Source: Micropterus salmoides
Lineage: Eukaryota > Chordata > Actinopteri > Centrarchiformes > Centrarchidae
Length of the DNA stretch: 64,000 nucleotides
NCBI RefSeq assembly: GCF_014851395.1
Contig: NW_024041262.1
Coordinates: forward strand, 14,809,671-14,873,670
Direction: 5' to 3'
Shown piece after piece: positions 1 through 13,467 of this stretch. Below the pieces are notes generated by a model. The model was not told the origin of the DNA, ran no database searches, and saw only the letters and a list, made by a program, of their open reading frames with translations. Position 1 is the first letter of the stretch. Each line of letters opens with the position of its first letter. A program made the position numbers and the translations under genes.

Positions 1-286
1 CTCACCCCAAGTGTTAAATATATCACATAAAACAAATGTGGCCACAATGCAAATAAAGATTAATATTTCTGACTTTCAAAGTCATCGATATCAGAAAACT
101 TACTATAATATTGTAGTTATACAAGCTGCATGTATTGTGATTCTTTAAATTTCAGATTCATGGTGAAGTCCACAGAAAGAAAAAAACTTCTAAAATATTA
201 ATATTAATTATAATATTAAATATAAATATAATAATATGTCAACTTCCCACTTAATGTAACACAAACACCTTCATCCTTTCCCTCAG
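1..286 (+). other. Presumed intron upstream of the gfra1 last exon
   Basis: AT-rich sequence with a run of ATATTAATA-type words at 195-235 and no coding signal, ending in the acceptor at 285-286. Confidence 0.45.
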
Positions 287-439
287 AACCATCAACTGGA
301 TGAGTCCGGTGACTCAAACGCCATTGCTAGAAGCTCAGCAGCTGAACACACCTGCTTACATCACTCAAGTATGGTCCTCACACTAGCCTTTGCTTTAACA
401 CCAATAGTGTTACAGCTTGAAGGTTTCCAGCTTTTGTAG
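287..439 (+). CDS. gfra1: Putative last coding exon of gfra1 (GDNF receptor alpha-1), GPI-signal tail
   Basis: A pyrimidine-rich acceptor (CCTTTCCCTCAG, AG at 285-286) is followed by a 153-nt frame that ends at TAG 437-439. The peptide begins NHQLDESGDSNAIARSS, has AAEHTCLHHSS, and ends in the hydrophobic MVLTLAFALTPIVLQLEGF followed by QLL. A small-residue region followed by a hydrophobic tail right at the stop is the layout of a GPI-attachment signal, as in GDNF-family receptor alphas. In human, GFRA1 lies 3'-to-3' with ATRNL1, which matches the strand and position here. The residues themselves are not conserved enough for me to be certain. The rest of the gene would lie to the left, outside the window. 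Confidence 0.5.
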   Translation, partial: NHQLDESGDSNAIARSSAAEHTCLHHSSMVLTLAFALTPIVLQLEGFQLL

Positions 440-2580
440 GATCTGAGGAGTATGTATCAACACTCTAATCTCAAGAAGTGATTCAAATCATATTAATTTA
501 AACCTTTACCAAAGTGGGGCACCTCCATTTTTCTTGAAATGGACAGGAGCAACAGAGGACTGTAAGAGCACTGCAATCACAGACAACAGTGGATTATATC
601 TGAGGATCGACTGCATTGGAAACAGACCAGCTGAAGCTGTTGCTGAGATATCAGCTCATTTGCCTTCGGTGCCTCAAGGGGGCAATTTGGTGAGATTCAC
701 ACTTAGGAAAAGTTTTTGGGGGAATTTTTTTTGGGGGGGGGGCTAAACCCTGTGATCTGATAATCGTGTGAATAAACTCACTTCAGAACGTGTGCCATCA
801 GTGCACTTTTGACTGAACTGACATTTAATAGACACACTGTCTGGAACATAATTCATAAAACGTGTGAACTCATTTAATAGCCATAACATTTTGTCAAAGG
901 ACAAAGACAAATCAGTCACAAGAACGTAACAAGTTTCTCTTCTACATGTTCGGTACTAGGTATAGATCAGTTTTGTAGATTTATTTGATTGTTATGGTGG
1001 TTTGTGGTTTTATCGAGTCGCCCGTAAAAGAACATTTTGTACATATGAAGCATAAAGTGTACACTCTGTTACAGTATGCTGCTTTTAGCTTGTAACTTAT
1101 AGTCTGTAATGTTTTGAGAGTCTATGTTAGTATCTGGCGACTGAGGCATCTCAGTTTTATCCACTGTAGCTATGGTTTCTAAAATGTGATGGGGTATGGT
1201 TCCTTACTCATGTGGTTACAAATATGACTTTATTGTGTGATTATGTTTTGCAAAGTGCATAATGTTATCTTAAACCACATTTTTATAGAGGAATAACAAA
1301 CTCTCTGTAACAGCAACAAGAACATAAAGATCTACAAAAGTGTCTGTAATGGTTAAAGCGAAGTAATGTCATTCTTCTGTTCTATTGAAATGCAAGTTTT
1401 GATGGTTTGATCCAGATTCTTCAGACTGCCCCTAATTGATTTAATTTTTCAGTCATTGTTTTGTCTTGGTAGGGCGCAAACGGACAGGGGTTTTGACAAA
1501 TAAAGAATGTGTACATACCCACAAGTAAAGCAAATGCCAAAAGATAGAAGCCAGTAAACATTAATTGCTAGCAATTACTGCTGATACAAATGGAGGAAAA
1601 CACTTAGATTGTTGTTATGTACATGACACCCTCATTATCAGAGACATTAAAAGAATGTACAACATAATGCCAATGAACACTGAAAACTTATTTTAAAACA
1701 TCTCAAAAAAAAGTGTCAAATGTGTCACTTCAATGTATGATCCGTGTAGACATCTAAACTAAAGCCTGTAATGATGCATTACGTTATAAATTGTGTATCG
1801 GATTTGTTTTGCCTTTCTTGTTTTTTTGTTTGAAAAAAAGGTTTGGTCAAAAAATACTACATAACGTAACATAACGTGTTTATCTCATTTGAGCTATAGA
1901 TATTACACGCGAAAACTCTAAGACATCTAATATAGGAGGCAACCTTTATATATACACACAAACATAAATAACATGTCAATTTGGTTATCTGTTCAGTGCC
2001 AAACAGCCTCAATAAAATGGTGAAGAGTGACTCATGCTGGTTTCTACATTCAACATTAGATACATCCTGTATATGGCTCATATCATTCCTTTTCCACCAA
2101 TGCTAGTTCACCTGTTATTTTAGCAACTAGAAGGGACTCCTGCAAAGCAGGATTATAAAACAGCACCTGGCAGACAGGCCGCTATTGTCAAACAGATCAC
2201 ATCAGTCCCGGTGCGGTGTGACACAGGCAGACAAGGACGCAGCCTACAGAGGACAGACTGCTCAGTGGACAGGATGGGGACACATCTCGCAAGGAATATG
2301 GCCCACCTCTTTTGGCACACTGATGGAATACTTGACCTAGAGAGAGCGCCTAAGATTTATTAGACGTGTCACAGAATCGAAAGGTCCAAAATATCCTCCT
2401 CATGTTATGCATGAGATGGAAATGACAACTGTCCATTCTAACTGACAAAGGAGGTAAGTATAGTGATTCTGATCATTTGGAACCATACAAAACATATTTT
2501 TAGAAAATGTACAGGTTAAAAAGGACTCATTCAACACTTGGATTAGGTGAGAAAACTATTACCGGTCGGTGAAATATACA
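440..2580 (+). other. Probable 3' UTR of gfra1 and downstream DNA
   Basis: Sequence after the TAG at 437-439. AATAAA words on the plus strand lie at 771-776, 1499-1504 and 2011-2016, any of which could end the transcript. A T run followed by ten or more G lies at 725-742. No further coding exon is recognised. Confidence 0.4.
771..776 (+). terminator. Candidate gfra1 polyadenylation signal (AATAAA)
   Basis: First canonical hexamer after the plus-strand stop, about 330 nt downstream. Use is not proven, and later hexamers exist at 1499 and 2011. Confidence 0.3.
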
Positions 2581-2584
2581 GTAC

Positions 2585-2790
2585 AGCCACTAACTGGTTA
2601 GCTCAGCTTAGCACAAAGACTGAAAACAAGGCCAAACAGCTCAAATGACAATTTGCCACAGGGGGGTAATACATTTGTCTATTTCTTGGCTGGGAATAGT
2701 TGCCAGCCAAACAGCAGAGACCGCAGGAAGTTACTGGTCCCATTACTGAGTTTTAGAGGTGCTGATAGGATGATTTAATAGATGATGGGT
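2585..2790. repeat. Dispersed fish repeat with TTAGCTCAGCTTAGCACAAA
   Basis: It also has CTTGGCTGGGAATAGTTGCC, CCGCAGGAAGTTACTGGTCC and TTAGAGGTGCTGATAGGATG. The order recalls a widespread fish repeat, and the first phrase is the inverse of one in the 53.2-kb repeat. Class unknown. Confidence 0.45.
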
Positions 2791-3109
2791 AACTAAAGCA
2801 AGACCTACAGTAGATGTAAAATGCTGATATCCCAACAAGAGACAAATTATGTCATCAGGCATCTACTGTGTTCAAAGTTGCAACAAGAACATGAGGACTT
2901 TTGGAAAGGTTCGTTTTTAGAAAGATATGTCAGGGGATCTTCTAAATCTATTTTGTGGTTGACAGTTTTCATCAAAAGCAAAACCAACAATAAATTGATC
3001 CTATTATTGTAGCCTGTGTAGCCATATCTTGATTTAGCTTTATTGTTGTTGAAAATCTAAAAGTACTAATTATAACAATAAAATATTTTTTTTAAACTGC
3101 ATTATGTAT

Positions 3110-4090
3110 ATTCAATTCAATTCATTATTTATTTATTTATTATTATTATTATTTCTTTCTAAGAGGGGAGAGGTCAACAGAATATCCACACAGAAATACA
3201 AGAAACGTAACAGTGGTACAGACTGAAAATGAATAATGGTACTTATTTTTATAGTAATGTTAATGATAATAATAACAATGATAGGACTAGTGATAACAAT
3301 TGTAGCAAAGGGTGTTGAGCAGGAACATGGGGTTAGCAGGCAACTCGCAACCACAGTTCCAGACTCCACAGCTCCAGAGCCAGAAAAACCTGCAGAAAGT
3401 GATAGGATGAGAGAGGAGAGGGACGAGATAACACAAGACTTCGGGAAAGGGAAGAAGTCAAGTTAGTAACATGCATTAATGGGATCAGGTTGCATACAGA
3501 GGGAGAGAAAGAGGAGGAGAGCGAAGCTCATTGCATCATGGGTCCACCGGCAGTCTAGGCCTATAGCAGCATAACTAAGGGATGGTTCAGGACTTACCTG
3601 AGTCAGCCCCAACTATAAGATTTATCAAAGAGGAAAGTCTTAAGCCTCTTGAATGTGGAGATGGTGTCTGCCTCCTGAACCCAAACTGGAAGCTGGTTCC
3701 ACAGGAGAGGAGCTCAACAGCTGAAAGCTCTTGCTCCTATTCTACTTTTGGAGACTCTAGGAACCACAAGTAACCCTGCATTCTGGGAGCGCAGTGCCCT
3801 GGTGGGGTAGTAAGGTAACTATGAGCACTGTAGGATAAGATGGTGCCTGACCATTAAGAGCTTTGTAGGTTAGAAGAAGGATTTTAAATTCTATTCTGGA
3901 TTTTACAGGAAGCCAATGAAGAGAAGCTAAAACAGGAGAAATATGATCTCTTTTCCTGGTTCCTGTCAGAACACGTGCTGCAGCATTATGGATCAATTGA
4001 AGTGTCTTAATGGACTTATTCAAGCATCCTGAGAATAAGGAATTGCAGTAATCCAGCCTCGAAGTAACAAATCCATGGACTAGTTTGTCA
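3110..4090 (-). mobile_element. LINE 3' fragment (L2/Rex-like non-LTR retrotransposon), broken
   Basis: On the minus strand, 4023-3810 encodes the C-terminal end of a non-LTR reverse transcriptase: TLQLIHNAAARVLTGTRKRD, then HISPVLASLHWLPVKSRIEF and KILLLTYKALNGQAPSY. The frame is then lost, and recognisable family residues continue in another frame (WNQLPVW-like region near 3690). The 3' UTR-like part has ATT-rich sequence (3123-3154), and the ATTGAATTGAAT tail at 3123-3112 is typical of such LINE ends. It is an inactive relic. Confidence 0.75.
3123..3154. repeat. (TTTA/TTA)n simple repeat at the LINE tail
   Basis: A mix of ATTT and ATT units next to the TTCAATTCAATT tail of the LINE fragment. 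Confidence 0.9.
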
Positions 4091-5267
4091 TGTTATCTTG
4101 GTGAGGTCTCATAACTACACCCAACAAATGTTAAGGATAATTTTTGTTTATGTTATGTGTTTCTGAAAAAAAGGGGGAAAAAAGAATATCGGCCAATAAA
4201 TTGGAATATCAGATTTTTAAATTGTCAATATTATTGGTCTTAAAAATCTCATAACGGTCATGCTCTACTAAAAACTATAGTGCACAGCTCTTTTAGGAAA
4301 CGAATCAGTCTTTTTTACAAATTAAAACACATATGAACAAACAAAATAATGTTTTACAGGTTTCTTCAGTGTCGTTGTGCTTGTTCATTTAAAACTTCTT
4401 AAACAACCACAGCACTCCAAACTCCTGTACCTCTTCATGGGATTTGATTGTAGTATATCCAGAGATGTGATTGGCTGAGCTGTTGAAGTTTTAAGAATGC
4501 AGTGCACATAATAGCTGAAGCCTGGAGACACAGTTGTCATTAAACCTATGACAAATATTATTGCTCTCCAGGTTTACTGCCATAAAGCCCCAAGGACTCG
4601 GAGATAGTGTTTTGAGACTCTCCTCCCACGTCTATAAAACCACCACAAGTCTACTCAATCCAAATGTTCACCCATGGCATAGATTAAAGAGGATACTGAT
4701 AAAACAGTTCAATCATAGCAGCACTGCCTGGTAGGGATCACATCTAATTACTGCAACTCTGACCTCTCCACCAACTTTGTTTCAGCACCTCAAAACTACT
4801 CAGTGGATTTCACCTTTTCCATTAACCAGGACAGCAGCAGCAATTTCAGTTATTACTTTCTCTTTTGTGTTGTGCCCAAATGTCACAGTGCGCCAGACTG
4901 TTCACAGTAAACACTCCATGGCATTGGTTATTTTGAGATGCTTCCCCTCACATCTTTTCCAGGCCAGTGCAGGGGCAAAGATAAGAGATAGTAATGCTCT
5001 TCGTTGATTGCACACTGAAGCCACAAGCATGAGCTCTACTTGACTGAAAAGATAGAAGAGACTGAAAACTTTTTAAATTCCTGGATGGATTAAGGAAATA
5101 GACGAGAGTGAATATGACAGAGCTGGAGATTACCTCTTAATGTACAGGCCGGAGAGAGACACGTTCATCTGTGTGCCCCCCCGATAGAATCGGATCACTT
5201 AAGTCATCATATTATTTCAAGTAATATGCAACAGAATTGAAATAACCAGTAAAGTGTAGAATGTACA

Positions 5268-5960
5268 GCAGAGCTGCAACTAATGATTATTTACATTATC
5301 GATTCATCTGTCATGTTTTCTTTTTTATAAGTCTATTACAAAAAAGTGAAAAATGGCCATCACAGTTTCACAGAGTCTGATAAGCTATCGCGACACAGCG
5401 TCATGCAACTTTCTCACGTGAGTCTTTCAACTGACTTTGTCTGTAATCGCGCTGCCCCAAATGCTCACTTCATGTTTGGTCTAAATGCACAGTAAGGTGA
5501 CATCTTTAAATATCTTGTTTTGTCCAACCGACAGTCTAAAGCCCAAAAAACATATTCAGTTTACAATGATATAAAACAAAGAAAAGCAGCAAATCCTCAC
5601 ACTGGTGAAGCTAGAACCACAAATTATTGGTATTTCCACTTTATTTCAGAAGCAATTTTTGTCATATTTGTTGAAATTCTCTTTACATCCCAACATCAAT
5701 CAACAAATCAAATGCTCTCACACAAATATTTAAACATAATCTGGTATCTGCGGATGTTGCAGGACTGCAATAAGCACAGCCAATCATTTCATTCAGCCCG
5801 AATGCCTACCTGCCTACCTACTTGCGAAAATGTGTTTGGAGGAGTGGCTTTGGAGGGAGGCCTGTCTCTTGCTGCTCCTCCTATGTTGCCTACCACAGCC
5901 TTAATAAATTACTTCCACAATTAACTGATTATCAAAATTGTTGACGATTAATCATTTCAG
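5268..5960. mobile_element. Degenerate hAT-like MITE carrying a nested insertion
   Basis: The left end is AGAGCTGCAACTAATGATTA, with TTACATTATCGATTCATCTG next. The middle has TTTGTCCAACCGACAGTCTA, and the right end has TGATTATCAAAATTGTTGAC, GATTAATCATTTCAGGAC. A second, unrelated repeat occupies about 5640-5905 and separates the right end from the rest. A second copy of the host family lies at 58106-58448. A 134-codon open frame across 5520-5924 is made of this repeat sequence and is not a gene. Confidence 0.6.
5640..5905 (+). repeat. Repeat inserted into the MITE, partner of 61128-61285
   Basis: It starts at TTTATTTCAGAAGCAATTTT and runs through CTTTACATCCCAACATCAAT, ATCTGGTATCTGCGGATGTT, GCAGGACTGCAATAAGCACA and TTTGGAGGAGTGGCTTTGGA to TGTTGCCTACCACAGCC. 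The first 160 bp match the copy in an atrnl1 intron at 61.1 kb. Class unknown. Confidence 0.55.
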
Positions 5961-8900
5961 GACTACTATACAACAAATAACTAGAATGACAGTTATTTCA
6001 GTTGACAAAAAGAGTCATTCATGGCAATATGTAAGATTAATGCAACCGATTAAGTATTCATAATACAGTAAACTATCTCACACTGCCACAACATAATACA
6101 CTAGAATATGTATTACACCATTTGCAACTAACGATCTGGAAACCTAGTAACACAGTCAATTGTTCAGGTTATTTACTGTAATGGGAACTCACTGTAGGCC
6201 CACTAATTGCCTATCATTTTCTTCATTTGTGAACTTACTCACTACATGAACTACATGAGTCCAGTTCAAGATGCTTAGAAATGTCAATTATATACCCTTT
6301 AAAAGAACCCTATAATCTTATATCTTCTGTCAAGCTCAAATGGACAGACTCTATGCTAAGAGTTACCTATCATCATTGTGCTTCACCTGTAAAGAAAAAA
6401 TGACTACTGAACTTTTCAAAAACAAACCCCCTTACTGAAGAACCTGGGTCATTCTCGTGAGTAATACTGAGCACAAAACTGTGGACTGTCATGCCACTTA
6501 GCCAGTAGTTCAGCACCAAGGAGAGCTCCATTTCCACAAAGGGCAAAGACTGGGGAATATAACACCAGCTGTTCTCCATTAAGGGGATGACTCTCCCACA
6601 TGAGAATTTGCTCAAGCTTCACTTTAAATTACTAGTGGCCATTCATTTTCCCTGCAAGGGTTAAAGTCTGCAGCCTCTCCTTTCAACTAGTGTTTACTAA
6701 GATGTCTTTCTTGTCTGGTCACAAATTGTGAATTTTCTTCCTGCATAATGCCACATTAGGAATCTCCTACTCCTACTGCAAACATGCTTTGTCAAGTATA
6801 ACAATACATTTGATGGTATTTTGCATAATGCATCCCCACAATGGTTATTCTTAGTTTGTCAAGAGAGGCACAGCTTTTATTTTGAAGTTGCTTATAGCTG
6901 TAACATCTGAGACCTTGACACAGTGGTTATGTCCTTCGTGGAAAGGGCTGTACACCCAGCTGGTGGCTAATCGTTACACAAACATGATACCTTGAATGAC
7001 TCTAGTTGAGTAAACCTTGTGTTTTCAGGCTATTTGGTATCAGCAAGCAGACAACTCACATAGAACAGATTTATTATGTCAAAACAAAATATGTACAGAG
7101 TTGATATTTGGCAAACGGGGCTCTTGACACTTCCCACAAGCATACACTCAGCTCTGAGCTCAGCACAACAGAAATTGGGCAGTGGGGATAACAAAAGTCA
7201 TCCTTAAAGCCAAATTAAATACAGAGCCAGGAAACAAGTGTCTCCTGGAAAAAGCAAAATAGGCTACTGTTTAATGAACTGAGGTGGATAAATCTAAATC
7301 CAGCAATCCATCCATGCAGCTGCAAGATAATAAAAAACATCTATGCAGCAGATGATAATTATGAACTTAATCATACTCAACTCACAATAAAAAATGTTTT
7401 GAGCAGTCTCTTCTGAAATGTTATGTAGCACTGATAAGCAGCAGATGACCATCAGTATACCAATAAAGCTTAAGGTTGGCAATGAGTGCAGCTGAGTCAT
7501 GCAGCACTGTAATCCACAGACCAGGAGCTCAGCACTTCAGATGCAATTATGATATGAAAAACTGTAAAGCAAGCTGTCATATAAACCCATTGATTTAAGC
7601 TGAAATGATGTATTATTGATTGGCAGTGTTTAAATAAATTGTGAAGATACACCCTATCTTATGTGACAACAGCCATGTCAAGTTTGCCATGAGGCCAATA
7701 CTACAGAGAAATAGTTGTGTATGGGCTGTGTGGAAGACAACAAACTAGCTTGCATCCCTTAAGCCAATATACAACACTTTACTAATCTCTGCTACAAAAC
7801 ATCAGTTTGCATGAAGCCAACAAACAAGACAAAACAACAGGAACAGTGAGGGGGGAAAATATGCTTCAATTCAGCCCATAACACTAATGATACTTAAATG
7901 CGAGTATTCATATTTCACCATTATTTAAATCAAAATACCATAATGCAACTGCCAAACAACCAAAGACGAATGAGCTCAGTCTTAAAAAGAATATCAAGCA
8001 AATACCGCACATACTGTATGTATGTAAAAAAAGAAACCAACAGATGCCAAGATGCAATATGAGAAACCTGAAGAGCAACATAACCTGAAGTTCCCAGGTA
8101 AGTTACACAAAATTAAAGGGAGAGGAAGTGATTCTGCAGAAGGGTTGTTGGTATTTGAACTGCCAAACAAATACCGTTACACCCCTCCCTTAAATGCCCC
8201 CAAATTTTTAATCTCTTAGGTTTCTCCAGCGTTAAAACACTTTTGCCCTTGCCTGGTAATATAATTTTCTTCTATGTTTCTACTCTTCAGACCTTTTCTT
8301 CTATGGCTGTTTCTCAGCCATCTCTCCTTCTTCACAGTGCCTGGAGTCCAGCACGTTCAATGTTTTTTTTTTTGAGGCCACAAAACAGGGGCTAGCAAAC
8401 TGTCAGAAAATATTCGCTGATTTTAACAAAAGGTGTCTGGGATTACAATCGCTTACTATCCCTTTAACAGAGGCAGACATCAACATAGTATACACCTAGG
8501 CATAAACGTATTAAGTTACCTTGCTGAAGAAAAGCAGTTATCCTCAATAACATAATGTTGTATGTAAATAAAATACTGTTAGTATGACCAGTATGCTGTG
8601 AAAAAAATATTCACTTTTGAGAAGATGTGGAGAGTTTCTGACAGCTAAGCTTTATCCTAGTTGGTGAAAATTAGTACACAGGTGTCCACTAGTGTTACCT
8701 GGCGCCAAAATGTTTGCTGCCAATCGACACAAATGAGGTCAAATATACTAATAAAATGAATGCAGCTATTTATAAAAATAAGTGTAGTTTTTTTAAATGT
8801 AGTTTACCAATTAACAAACTGCTACAACTATAAAAATTACAAATTTAAGCAAATACTTTATTTGTGTGGCTACAGGAGATGGGATATTCCCCATTCTACC

Positions 8901-11900
8901 AGCATAGCTTGAATGCTGCATTATTAGCTTGATTTGATGTTTTCAACTATGGGAACCAGCAATGTGTCCCCTTGTTTGGCTGCTATAAAATAAACTTTTC
9001 TGTGCAATGTACTGTGCTACATTAGTTAATAAGGAACTTGTGGCAAAATGTGGGAAAGCGTTTTTACTTTCAGCACATGTCATAAATTAAAATCAAGAAC
9101 TATCTCCTATGGTGGTGTAAATAAGACAAAGTCAGTTTAACAGTAGCTATTTCTGCAGCCAATTTTGTCACAGTCACCTGACATAATAATGGCTCTGCAA
9201 CAATACAGTACAGTTTATTGTTAACATTACAATACAATCTACTGTATATGCCAGAATGAGGCCGTAAGTCATTTGTGCATTGAATCATGCCAGATGCCTG
9301 AAGGACTGTAAATTACTGAGAAAATGCAGAATAGGATCGAGGACATATTATACTCTTTAAAAAGATCACCCGTAGATCCTACAAGATGTGTATTTCAAAA
9401 GTCATGATGAGGTGGTAGTGGCCTCACAGAAAGTCATTAGTTCATTTCTATTGACCTCCCCATTAGGCTATATGTAAAGCACAATGACATTAATATTTCC
9501 TGAAGCTAAGGCCTGGACGGTTTGATTTACAATCTGCACTGGCATTCAAATTCTTTCAGCAGGAAAAAAAAAACCCAACAGGATTAAATTGAATGGTTTG
9601 GCAGACATGTCCACCCCCCACCACGATTAATTATATTGCTGAAAGTGACAGATTAATCAACATCTCTTGGTAATACTGGAGACAAACCAAGACAAACATA
9701 AAAAAGCATTCTCTGCCATCGTCAGTGAATCAGGGAACTCCAGAGCTTTCATTTCTGCACTGACCCATGTAATGCACTGAGGCAATCCGCTGATTCACAT
9801 CTCGCCTACTTTACCCACTTTAGCTCATGAACATTTTGTAATGTCATCATGGCAACAAGAAAGGAAACTGAATTATACAACATATTTATAAGAAGGAGGG
9901 AACACACATTGGCACTGATCGCTACATAGTGATCTGACTTTGAAAAAAATAGATAATAGTGTTTGGTTGAGCAGCTGTTTTTGATAAAAATAGTAATCAA
10001 GTTAAAAATCTGAGAGCATAATTTAGATTTCAGTTTTAAATGAGGGACACATACATATCATTTTTTTTAAAGAAACAACCTAAATGAAGGAAAAATTCTA
10101 AACTTATGTTGTAATTGCTTGACTTTCTTTGTTATATTTACATGGCAGGACAATCGATTTTCGCACAAAATGCAAAAGAGCAATCCATGTCTCATCCTAG
10201 TGTTTTGTCACCCTATGCATGCCACACACCTCTTTGAAGCTAGGAGGCTTCACAAACCAACCATTTTAATCCATACCAAAGACACATCAAACACAAGCAT
10301 CTAAATGAACTTATATCACAACATTACTCGCTCTGTAATCACTGTACATGGCTGCAGTTATTGCTATCCAGATATCTCTCATCTCGTCCTACGCCGCAGT
10401 CCGACCACAAAAGAAAGCTCAGCTTCAGCTCTGATCAGCTGTGTAACTCATATCACTCAAATCACAAAACTCACAGAATTATTAACCGGATAATAACAAC
10501 ATCAAACACCCCAATATACATTTACAGTTACAACCGCTGACTTAATTTAGCCATTTTTAGTGTTTTCAGTCCAAAAAAGGCTGTTCTCTGTGTGTGAAAA
10601 GATTGCCCGGCCGCCATCTTGGTATTGCCCAATCCCCCTGAGCTCTTAGGTTTCAAATTATTCGTCTGCTCAATATGAAGAGAAAGAGTCCACTTGCATA
10701 AAAATGTTGATCAATTGGTCAATATTTCAATGTTTTGGAAGCTTTAACGTTATGTTTTTTGAATGTGTTTAGAAGAAAACTCCCAATAAAAGTTAAGATA
10801 TGTAAATATGGCCAAAACATGGACAATCGCCTGTTATATTTTTGAAAAAGTTTGTAATAACTGTTGTATATTAGTTTCTTTTCATCAAATTTAAAGTTAC
10901 AGTTGTTTTCCAGGTGTATTAGAAGATATTCAGTTGCATTACAATCAGTTGGTTTAATGGTTTTAATGGAGATATTGCTATATTGATTCCAACGGCCTGC
11001 TGGCGGGCCATCAGGTCCTTGGAATCAGCTTTTGGTATGTGCACACAACTGATATGTTAACTTCATCCTCATATGATAGCTACACTGTTTGAATGTCATT
11101 ATAACCGCAATAACTCTGAATGTAAACAACTATGATATCTTGTATTCAAATTATCCGCTGAACTCTGACCTTTCGAGTGACACCAAATCCGACCAAATAG
11201 GAGCTCACATGTCCCTTTCACAGCCTACAACAGCCAACAAGAGTCCGAGCTGTAAGCAAGGGCCAGCCCCGGCGTCTGTTTCCAAGAGTTATATTCTGAA
11301 AACACTGGTACAAAAGCCCCAAGGGTTTTAAAGAAAAGGTTTAAACGAAAAGCAAGCAAAGTGTAAAGTAGCATTCAGAGTTTACATAATTTTCACACAA
11401 TGAATAGCTAGGTATCAATTTACATTCTTCAGAGAACTCTGCAATCCTAATTTCTCCTTCCCCTTTCAGCCTGCACTTGCACCATGGCTGTGGACGTCAT
11501 TGCATCCTACTCCAACACACAGGCAGCTGACATCAGGCATGACACACAACTACACAATACATATTTGCATTATGATGCCACAAAATATCCAAATATATAT
11601 ATGTGGCAAACTGCCCAAAACATAGGAAGAGAAGAAGTCAATTGAATGTGAACTAAGCAATAGATTCCTAAATTTGAAATGAATTTAAACATTATTATCA
11701 TTATTAGCTGACTCTCTGGAATTAAAATAGAAGTTGCTATTTTTTAAGAGCCAGACAATATGAACATCAGGGTATCACTTTTTCACCAGTACCACCAGGT
11801 TCAGCACAGCAGTCACTCCAAATATTTTCAGCACATTCCCTTTCCAGTGCTTAGCAATGACCTCTGTTCACTTGACTGTCATTTTGAAAAATAACAGCCA

Positions 11901-13444
11901 GTCACACCTTGGAACAGACACTCGCCTTTTTGTTCAAAAACCCTCAGACTTTATCAGACTCGGGGCCAATTAGCTGGTCCTGGTGTTCACATGCACCTAT
12001 TAGCATGTTACAGTGTTATCATAGTTAAGGACATGCTCAGTAAGTCCTTTTTTATGAGTTTAAAAGCAAATAACTTAAAACCTTGTCAATATCTATGATA
12101 TGAAAATGTAGATAACATACATGGTGTGCTGCATTGGATATCTGTAAGAACTGTCATCAGCTCTTCCTCAGTGCTGTGACCAACAACTTGAAACTGCTGG
12201 GATGAACATTGTGTGAAGCCAAGTCAAGCCAACGTCAGCTGATTTACACTTTTGCGTTTACTGTCACACAATCTGAAATTCTGAAGAATGACATCTATTA
12301 CCCTCAGTAATTGAAAAGGGCCAAAAATAGCTAAAGTTTGTCATGTGGAAACTTCTAAACATCTCAGCCAGTCTTTGCTCACATTCATGAATCAATAATA
12401 ACTGTTCAAAAATTCTCTTTTACCCTTTCTCACCCATTCGCTTTTTGAGTTTCAGGTTGTCTGCACGCCGTCAATTCCACAAAATTGGGTAACATTATGT
12501 ATCATTTTCAAGAAAATACATCGCACCTTTGGAGAATTGAAGAAATCATACAGATACACTGCACAAACAGAAAAGCCCCTTTGTTCAAAGTGCATGCTTG
12601 CTACTTGAAAGAGTTTAAAGTAACAAGTCTAATTGACCTAATTCTATTGAAATGACCATTCTGACCAAGGAACATTGTGTAAAATCTGAACAATAAATTC
12701 ATCATAAAGGACTTGCATTATACAGCGTATGTGCCCTTCATATATACAGTAGCACTAAATGGGTTGATCAGGTTTCTTGACTTCAACAGCATAATAATAT
12801 ATGCACATGACAAACACTCCTTTAGGGTGCTAGAGTGGCTCTTCTCCAAGAGCGCCTGCAGCTACTAAGGATACTGTGTATAAAATGAGGATTATCCAGA
12901 CCAGCACTTTGGCAGGCTGCATCCATTTTCTTTACATCCTTTGTAAAGTGCACACCACTGATGTTGAAGAGGGAGCACAAGCACTCTGAAAGGTGTCCAC
13001 ACACTGAAGGACAAAACTCTTAATCTCAAAATAAATGAAAAAGGTTAGTAATGTTTGTTTGCTTTGCAAGGATACAGGATAATTTTGTTTTATAATGTAT
13101 TCATCTAATTAACCAACCTTTTCCTTTTTGACTCAGTGTCTTTGCATTGGTTTGCTTTTCCACTTGCCTGCTGAATGTCTGCATCTGATGTTTTGGTGTC
13201 ATTTTTTAAGCACTACTAAAAGCAAATATAAAACATAGAAGTATATAAAATATAAAAATGTGCCTTTTATTGCTTTATTCCAATTCAACTACCAAATGGA
13301 ACTTGAGAAAATGCTTTAATCTTTTAATTCATTAGTGTCACTTAATGCAGTCTTTTACTTGGAGTTAATTCAAAAAGGCTGTTCAGATGCATCCCTTCAA
13401 ACAGAAATTTGAAAATGAAAGTACAAGCCAAGAAAGTATATAAC

Positions 13445-13467
13445 CACACACACACACACACACACAC
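13445..13467. repeat. (CA)n microsatellite
   Basis: About 11 CA units downstream of atrnl1. Confidence 0.95.

Noticed and set aside
534..746. 70-codon plus-strand open frame as a possible exon
   Set aside because: It lies after the stop of the putative gfra1 exon, ends in a poly-G run, and has no domain or clear splice donor.
3236..3466. 76-codon plus-strand open frame with a hydrophobic start, resembling a signal peptide
   Set aside because: The hydrophobic run comes from ATA/ATG-rich low-complexity sequence in the LINE 3' region.
5520..5924. 134-codon plus-strand open frame
   Set aside because: It is made of two nested repeats (MITE and insertion). The sister copies elsewhere in the window do not preserve the frame.
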